Assembly (NCBI GenBank): GCA_030560485.1
Contig: JAKTTS010000232.1
Span: forward strand, 1-23,482
Source: Ascoidea tarda (nom. inval.)
Lineage: Eukaryota; Ascomycota; Saccharomycetes; Ascoideales; Ascoideaceae
DNA: 23,482 nt
Direction of reading: 5' to 3'
Both the position numbers and the translations under genes were made by a program. The notes beneath the pieces were generated by a model. That model saw only the letters and a program-made list of their open reading frames with translations, did not search any database and was not told the DNA's origin. This document shows positions 19,950 through 23,482 of the stretch, one piece after another. Each line of letters opens with the position of its first letter. Positions within the stretch are counted from its first letter, which is position 1.

Positions 19950-21740
19950 GGTTTTTGTAGTAATTAATATAACAGAAAACCATTCTGAGAAAACTGCTCA
20001 TTTTTTTTCATTTTTGATATTTGTTTTCGTAAGTCATTTTCAAAAAATAAGTCATTGCTTTTAAAAATAAAAAAAATTAATAAAAATCCAGTTCAAAGTT
20101 AAATTTTAATAAGGGCAAAAAATATTGAAATTTGATTAAAACATAAAATTCAAGAACAAAAAGTCAATTATGTCAAAATAAATACGACGACCAAGTTTAA
20201 TAAAAAAAAAAAATATTCTGATTCAAAAAAAAAAATAAATTTAGTGTTCAAAAATAAGAATAACAATTTTACTAATGTTTTAAAACAATTGGTGCGCACA
20301 ATTTTTTTTATATTGAAAGTAGGAGTGATAATGACGTTTTTATTTTGAAAATAAAACTCCTAAATCCATTTCAAAAGTTTAATATAGATGTATGTTTGAC
20401 GTCAAGAAATAAAGAATAAAAAAACTCCTTGGCAAAATTAAAGAAATAAAAAAAACAAGAGGTATTTGTATTTTTTAAGAAGGAAAAAAATTTCGATTAA
20501 GTTGAAAAAATTTCTAAACAAAACAACAATACACCAGATTCAAAAAAAATAACACCATTTGAAAAGGTGCACTCAGCATAAAACTGATGTTTTGATAAAA
20601 AAAAATCAGATGAGTAGTCGTAGCGGTTTTTGGAAACTTAAATAATAAGAGATCACTAAAATTGATTGGCTAAAGAAAAAAGTTAAAATAAATAAATAAA
20701 AGTAAATATACATAATGATCAAAACATTAGCTAATATTATTAAAAGATATCATGATTATCAATAACATTTAAATATTTTGACATTTAACTGTTACATATT
20801 TTGTAACAGAATTTTTGAAAACCCAAAAATTGTCACAGTTGAATATTATCCTGTTGAGTAATAAAAAAATGTAACAATTATTAGTATTATCAACTCGGCC
20901 AATGACAAAATTGAATAAAAAATCAAAAGTGTGAACTTCACAATGCAAAATAAAAACTCACTCTTCTATTTATTCAATAAGCAGACTATTGTTTTGTTTT
21001 CATTTATTGAAATAAAATATATTTCAACAACAAAAGCAATAAAAAAATGTTTGATTTTCAAAAATAATTGATGTAAATTAATTTGCATTGTCTCTTACAT
21101 TAATCATTTTAGTGATAGTCACGTGTTTAGATTTTTTTTTTGATTTCTTTATAGTCATACTTGGTCTGTTTGTGATGACATCAAATTTCAATTGTATTTT
21201 CAAATTTTTTCCAAATAACTTAGTGAAGCTCTATTAATCAAAAAATTGATACTTTTAATTTTTAAACTGAGTTACTTGACCCTGTTTTAGTTCAAACACT
21301 TTTCGCATTAGAAAATTATTTTTTTCATTTGAATTTTTGAATTATTACATGCTTTATTAAAGTACAAGTATCTACAGTTATTATTACATTCGAGAACAGT
21401 TGTTATTACAAAACCAGTAAATAGTTTTTACTCACTTTTATTGACGGAGACGTTCATTAAACTTAATACTTTGTTAATATATCAAACAAAAGTATTTTAT
21501 TTGTTATCACTATATTAAAATATGAGTTTTATGTTTTTCATAATATTTCATATCACATTATAATTTAAGATAGAATTATACTCAATTAATAATTTTAGTA
21601 CTAAAATCACACCGAATATATTTGTATTTTTTTAATTTTATTATTTAAATTAAATAATTTGGATTTTTATATTTATATATTCAAAGCGCAGGTTTTATTG
21701 ATGGACTGTTTATTTTTAGTATATTGCTTTAAGATAGTGG
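19950..21740. other. A-rich interior of fossil G without legible domains
   Basis: By position this should be the RT and RT-RNH connection of fossil G on the minus strand. I could not recognise any RT block. Base use is strongly skewed over about 20000-20720: the plus strand carries many A runs (for example near 20200 and 20225), giving lysine-rich plus-strand translation. Either the RT has decayed beyond reading or other DNA lies here. Confidence 0.35.
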
Positions 21741-21743
21741 ATC

Positions 21744-21929
21744 TTAAAAAATTGATTCATCGAATATAATTTGTCCTATGAGATTTTTTTTGAAATCAGG
21801 TACAAATTTCAATTTCTTGTATTTAATTTTTTTAATGTTAAAAATTAATTTAATGTATAAAAATATTCTTAATATTAATTGCTTAGATTTTACTACTATA
21901 TTCTCAAAAGTTTTAAATAAATCTTTCAT
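21744..21929 (-). pseudogene. Probable integrase end of Copia fossil G
   Basis: A lysine-rich 61-codon stretch ends in IIFDESIF. This recalls the 'SRDVIFDE' ending of the Copia integrase/chromodomain-like region, just before the variable linker to RT. Position within fossil G fits. The rest of the frame has no motif, so this is tentative. Confidence 0.35.
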
Positions 21930-22481
21930 TTAAGTTATGAATGATTTTAATGATAAAACCTAATTTTTAATCACTTAATTTTTATTTCATTGATATAAAT
22001 TGTAAAATTCTCTTTGATTTTTGAGGTTGTTGAAGCGTGAATAAAAATCAAATTTTCACCTAATGTTATTGCAAATAATGATAAAAATAAATACTACAAA
22101 ATGTGTTTTAAAACGAACTAAGCATTGAGTAGTTAAGGAAATTTTAAAAATACTAAGTCATTTTAAAATTTATTAATTTTATCAGCTTTTGCGCTAAATA
22201 ATAAAGATTCCAAAAAGCAAATCAATTTGATTCGTGGTCAATATTTTTTTTTGGATCAATTGCGTTTTATGGCGCATGATTTTAATTGCAGAATAAGGAC
22301 TATTGTAAATTGTTCAAAATTGAAGGCTGACTGTGCAAATCTTTTGAAAATAGTAAAGAAAGGAAGTCATTTTTAAGAAATAAAAATTTTACTGACATCA
22401 GTCAGTTGAAAAAGTGAATCTATTTAGTAGTAATTTTCTTGGGATTATGTTCTTCAATTATTTCAAAAATTTATCATTATA

Positions 22482-22721
22482 TCATCGAATCGCAAATGAT
22501 TCAAATGTAGTAGGCTTTAAGATTATAGCTGAAATTAGAATAAAACAAAAAAATTTAAGTATTGTAAAAAAATCTAAGTTGCCAAATGTCTTCAGAGTTT
22601 CAGTGATGTGATAGAAAATTTTGATAAAGATTGATCCAATGGATAAATTTATTTCAAATTCATGATTATTGTCAATTTGTTGATGATTCTTTTTTACTGC
22701 TTTTGTTGGTAATGAAGCCAA
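22482..22721 (-). pseudogene. Integrase core start of Copia fossil G
   Basis: A 79-codon open stretch. From about residue 45, LKTFGNLDFFTILKFFCFIL aligns by spacing with the Copia integrase core '...S.GGxxYFLTIIDDFSRFTWVYxLKSKxExFExF', and the residues just before it with 'LELIHSDICGPM'. The match depends on the pattern of aromatic and hydrophobic residues. It is believable mainly because it lies between the PR and RNH segments of the same strand. Confidence 0.5.
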
Positions 22722-23072
22722 TGGTCATAGTGTGATTTATTAAACTAATTTTCATGCTAAAAAAATAATTAAATACGAATTAGCGAAATTGATGGTCTTA
22801 GTGATGTTGTGTGCTTTTGGTTAGCAAGTGTGTCGTTAATAAAAAATATACAACGAAACATGACTGGATTTGTAAAACTAGCAAAAAATATTTAAATTTC
22901 CCATATTGATAGATATTGAATAATAATTAAAAAAGAAAACCAATGTTCTTCCAAAGCTACAAATAAATCAATTTTGGTTAAAAAAAGAAAAAAAGGTTGT
23001 AAATCACTTGATTGAAACTGTTGAATCAAATTTGTTTTAAGAGCAAGAAATGGATGAGGAATGTTGAATTAA

Positions 23073-23312
23073 CTAATCAAAAATTTTTTCAATCTCTAAG
23101 TACTTATTTGTAGATATCTTCTTCGCAATAAAAATGTCAAAAATTTTTGCCATTATTAACCAAAATAAAAAAATAAAATCAAAAAAAATTAATGTGTTTA
23201 TTGTTGGTAAATATATGGGTGCGGTTATTGCCCGTCTAATTAATGGCAATAAGATCTTATTTGCCACTGCACTCAAATCTGATTTCATTGTCGCTAAAAT
23301 TCTGACTTGCAA
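23073..23312 (-). pseudogene. Protease segment of Copia fossil G
   Basis: A 79-codon open stretch starts VRILATMKSDLSAVANKILL and continues AITAPIYLPTINTLIFF. It fits the Copia protease C-terminal half ('VxxAxGxxLSAVGxGxLxL...GxITLxNVLYLPxLNxNLIS'). The overlapping plus-strand frame (23134-23343) gives no comparable match. The ATG is internal to the old polyprotein. The call is supported by integrase-like sequence about 450 bases downstream on the same strand. Confidence 0.6.
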
Positions 23313-23482
23313 ATTTCAACAAATACACAAACCAATTAAATAAATTTAAATTTTTGTGAAAACATATTTACTCATCAGAGAGCTCAAATGATATTTCTGA
23401 GCTCAATACAATCTTAAAACGTTGCAGAAAAAAAATTTATTGTGGAAAAAAAATCCTATTCATTTATAAATTCACTTCCATT

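Larger units (their letters stand above)
19400..23482 (-). mobile_element. Copia fossil G (PR, INT, RNH), running off the right edge
   Basis: This is a decayed Ty1/Copia element on the minus strand. Protease-like sequence lies at about 23312-23170, the integrase core start at about 22620-22500, a probable integrase end near 21750 and RNase H at about 19790-19480. The roughly 4-kb span is right for PR to RNH. Gag should lie beyond the right edge. RT should fall between about 21.7 and 20.0 kb, but I could not read it there. Three pairs of overlapping open frames lie in this region (19.6-19.9, 22.4-22.7, 23.1-23.3 kb); in each the minus-strand member carries the Copia motif. Confidence 0.72.

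Noticed and set aside
23134-23343. Plus-strand 69-codon frame resembling the start of an AP-endonuclease or LINE endonuclease.
   Set aside because: The resemblance is only in hydrophobic spacing. The overlapping minus frame matches Copia protease and is followed by integrase-like sequence on the same strand.
1-23482. tRNA genes, rRNA, CRISPR arrays, DNA-transposon terminal inverted repeats, Polinton-type polymerase or capsid motifs.
   Set aside because: Looked for by eye on both strands and not found; short A/T runs create many trivial inverted repeats that are not informative.

Overview
What the window is. This is very AT-rich eukaryotic DNA (well over 70% A+T by eye) with no intact gene. 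The longest open frame is 113 codons and every readable frame is a piece of something longer. Nearly all recognisable coding matter is decayed polyprotein of Ty1/Copia LTR retrotransposons (order gag, protease PR, integrase INT, reverse transcriptase RT, RNase H RNH). I identify seven separate fossils plus one weaker one, on both strands. Base composition and dense old Copia would suit an AT-rich invertebrate genome (for example an insect), but no host gene is present to fix the taxon.

Layout. F (minus, about 1-1150): INT and PR, running off the left edge. A (plus, about 1200-4180): INT, RT, RNH and a polypurine-tract-like stretch at 3968-3978. D (minus, about 5990-4200): gag, PR and the start of INT. 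C (minus, about 9800-6000): zinc-knuckle area, PR, INT, RT and the end of RNH. AT-rich spacer, about 9800-10960. E (plus, about 10960-12415): RT and RNH. H (minus, somewhere within 12500-13900, weak): PR-like. B (plus, about 14600-18640): gag zinc-knuckle area, PR, linker, RT and RNH. AT-rich spacer, about 18640-19400. G (minus, about 23482-19400): PR, INT and RNH, running off the right edge.

How the parts relate. Within each fossil the domains lie in Copia order and in one direction, which is the main evidence for strand and identity. E and B carry clearly related RT sequence and probably come from one lineage. A, C, D, F and G look like other lineages or much older copies. Every copy is broken many times over, no flanking LTR pair could be matched by eye, and all look old. 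The orientations, in order F-, A+, D-, C-, E+, H-, B+, G-, make this a mixed-strand retrotransposon graveyard of the kind found in heterochromatin, on non-recombining chromosomes or in piRNA source loci. That last point is inference.

Limits. All homology calls come from reading translations against remembered family motifs. Ends of fossils are uncertain by roughly 50-300 bases. I saw no tRNA, rRNA, CRISPR array, intact host exon or DNA-transposon terminal repeat.
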